DNA from: Megaustenia siamemsis
Lineage: Eukaryota; Mollusca; Gastropoda; Stylommatophora; Ariophantidae
Reading direction: 5' to 3'
Assembly (NCBI GenBank): GCA_032433765.1
Contig: JAVIAB010000024.1
Coordinates: 11,287,821-11,351,820 of the forward strand
DNA length: 64,000 nucleotides
Shown: piece by piece, positions 63,560 to 64,000 of the stretch
Numbering within the stretch: position 1 is the stretch's first letter
How the letters are laid out: the number at the start of each line of letters is the position of its first letter
Notes under the pieces: generated by a model
Seen by the model: the letters and a program-made list of their open reading frames with translations, nothing else
What the model was told of the DNA's origin: nothing
Database searches by the model: none
Position numbers and translations under genes: made by a program

Positions 63560-64000
63560 TGAATTAGTGATTTTCCTTGTTGTTACATGTCTCTGTCACT
63601 GCATCTATCCATCTTCTTCTGGGTCTTCTTCTTGGTCTTTTTCCATGCATTCTCGAGAAGAACGCCCTTGATGGTGATTGGTGAGGATTCATTCTGACCA
63701 GGTGGCCAAACCATTTAAGTTGTTGTTGTTCTATATATTCTTGGCAGGGTTTTGTTCCTACCATTTTTCTTATGGTTTCATTTGGTATTCTATCTCTTCT
63801 TGTGTTGTTTGTTACTTTTCTCAAGCACCGCATCTCACATGTATTTATCTTTCTTAATTGTGATTTAGAAAGGGTCTATGTTTGACTTTCATAGCACAAA
63901 GTTGGTATGAAAATGCTATTTATCATTTGTTGTTTAGCTTGCATAGAAATGTTTGGATGTCTTAGCAATGGTGAAAGCAATAAAAGATTACCGACTGAAA
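63560..64000 (-). pseudogene. LINE-H C-terminal part, runs off the window
   Basis: Minus strand, from the right edge: SPLLRHPNISMQAKQQMINS, IFIPTLCYESQT then a stop where W is expected, TLSKSQLRKINTCEMRCLRK, NETIRKMVGTKPCQEYIEQQ, QLKWFGHLVRMNPHQSPSRA and GKRPRRRPRRRWIDAVTETC, followed by NNKENH and a stop. Only one stop in over 140 codons, so it is relatively young. The RT core, if present, lies beyond 64000. Confidence 0.82.

Overview
The window looks like repeat-dominated, AT-rich intergenic DNA of an invertebrate animal. I found no host protein gene, genuine tRNA or rRNA that I can support. The evidence for an animal is many fossil non-LTR retrotransposons (RTE-like and I-group LINEs), one Penelope-like element (PLE) with a GIY-YIG nuclease domain, several tRNA-derived SINE families, and a very high load of minisatellites. 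A lophotrochozoan, possibly a gastropod mollusc, is my guess from the repeat mix; nothing here proves it.

Labels used below. LINE-A, B, C, G, H, I, J and K are RTE-like ORF2 remnants (RT plus a C-terminal tail carrying a W-T and a GH[VI] motif). LINE-D, E and F are RT plus RNase H remnants of the I group. SINE-alpha, gamma, delta and epsilon are tRNA-headed. Beta is a 269-bp retroposon with a (GATA)n tail and no clear tRNA head. Eta and theta are unclassified interspersed repeats.

Layout. 1-1.3 kb CTAA-rich array; 1.9-2.3 kb LINE-A with an internal A41 tract; 3.4-5.3 kb LINE-C; 5.3-9.0 kb four consecutive minisatellites; 9.2-12.9 kb LINE-A/B fragments and SINE-alpha with a nested beta; 11.85-14.0 kb a 23-bp array split by LINE-B and SINE-gamma; 14.3-18.2 kb SINE-delta, two large arrays and LINE-I; 19.0-20.3 kb a 229-bp-arm palindrome and SINE-alpha; 20.8-23.7 kb LINE-D with a 13-bp target-site duplication (TSD); 23.7-26.7 kb LINE-B and LINE-G; 27-30 kb SINE-delta, eta and LINE-D pieces; 30.8-31.2 kb a 194-bp tandem duplication with a hammerhead-like motif; 31.2-35.1 kb LINE-B split by LINE-E; 35.8-38.5 kb the PLE; 38.7-46.6 kb repeat fragments; 46.8-50.7 kb arrays and LINE-A; 50.7-56.2 kb beta, LINE-B/I/F and SINEs; 56.2-58.1 kb a 25-bp array; 58.9-64 kb eta, SINE-alpha, LINE-B with a 15-bp in-frame expansion, a 53-bp array and LINE tails.

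Main observation: tandem arrays here repeatedly begin inside retroelement coding sequence. Array units can be read as the surrounding protein in the PLE RT (53 bp, about 27 copies), LINE-B (15 bp, 16 copies; 38 bp, 2 copies), LINE-G (59-61 bp, 12 copies) and LINE-A (poly-A), and probably also in LINE-C, LINE-F and LINE-I. Dead retroelement ORFs seem to act as nurseries for minisatellites. Catalytic residues are visibly lost in several copies: FAAD and YADN in RT, YTNG in RNase H, and R to G in GIY-YIG.
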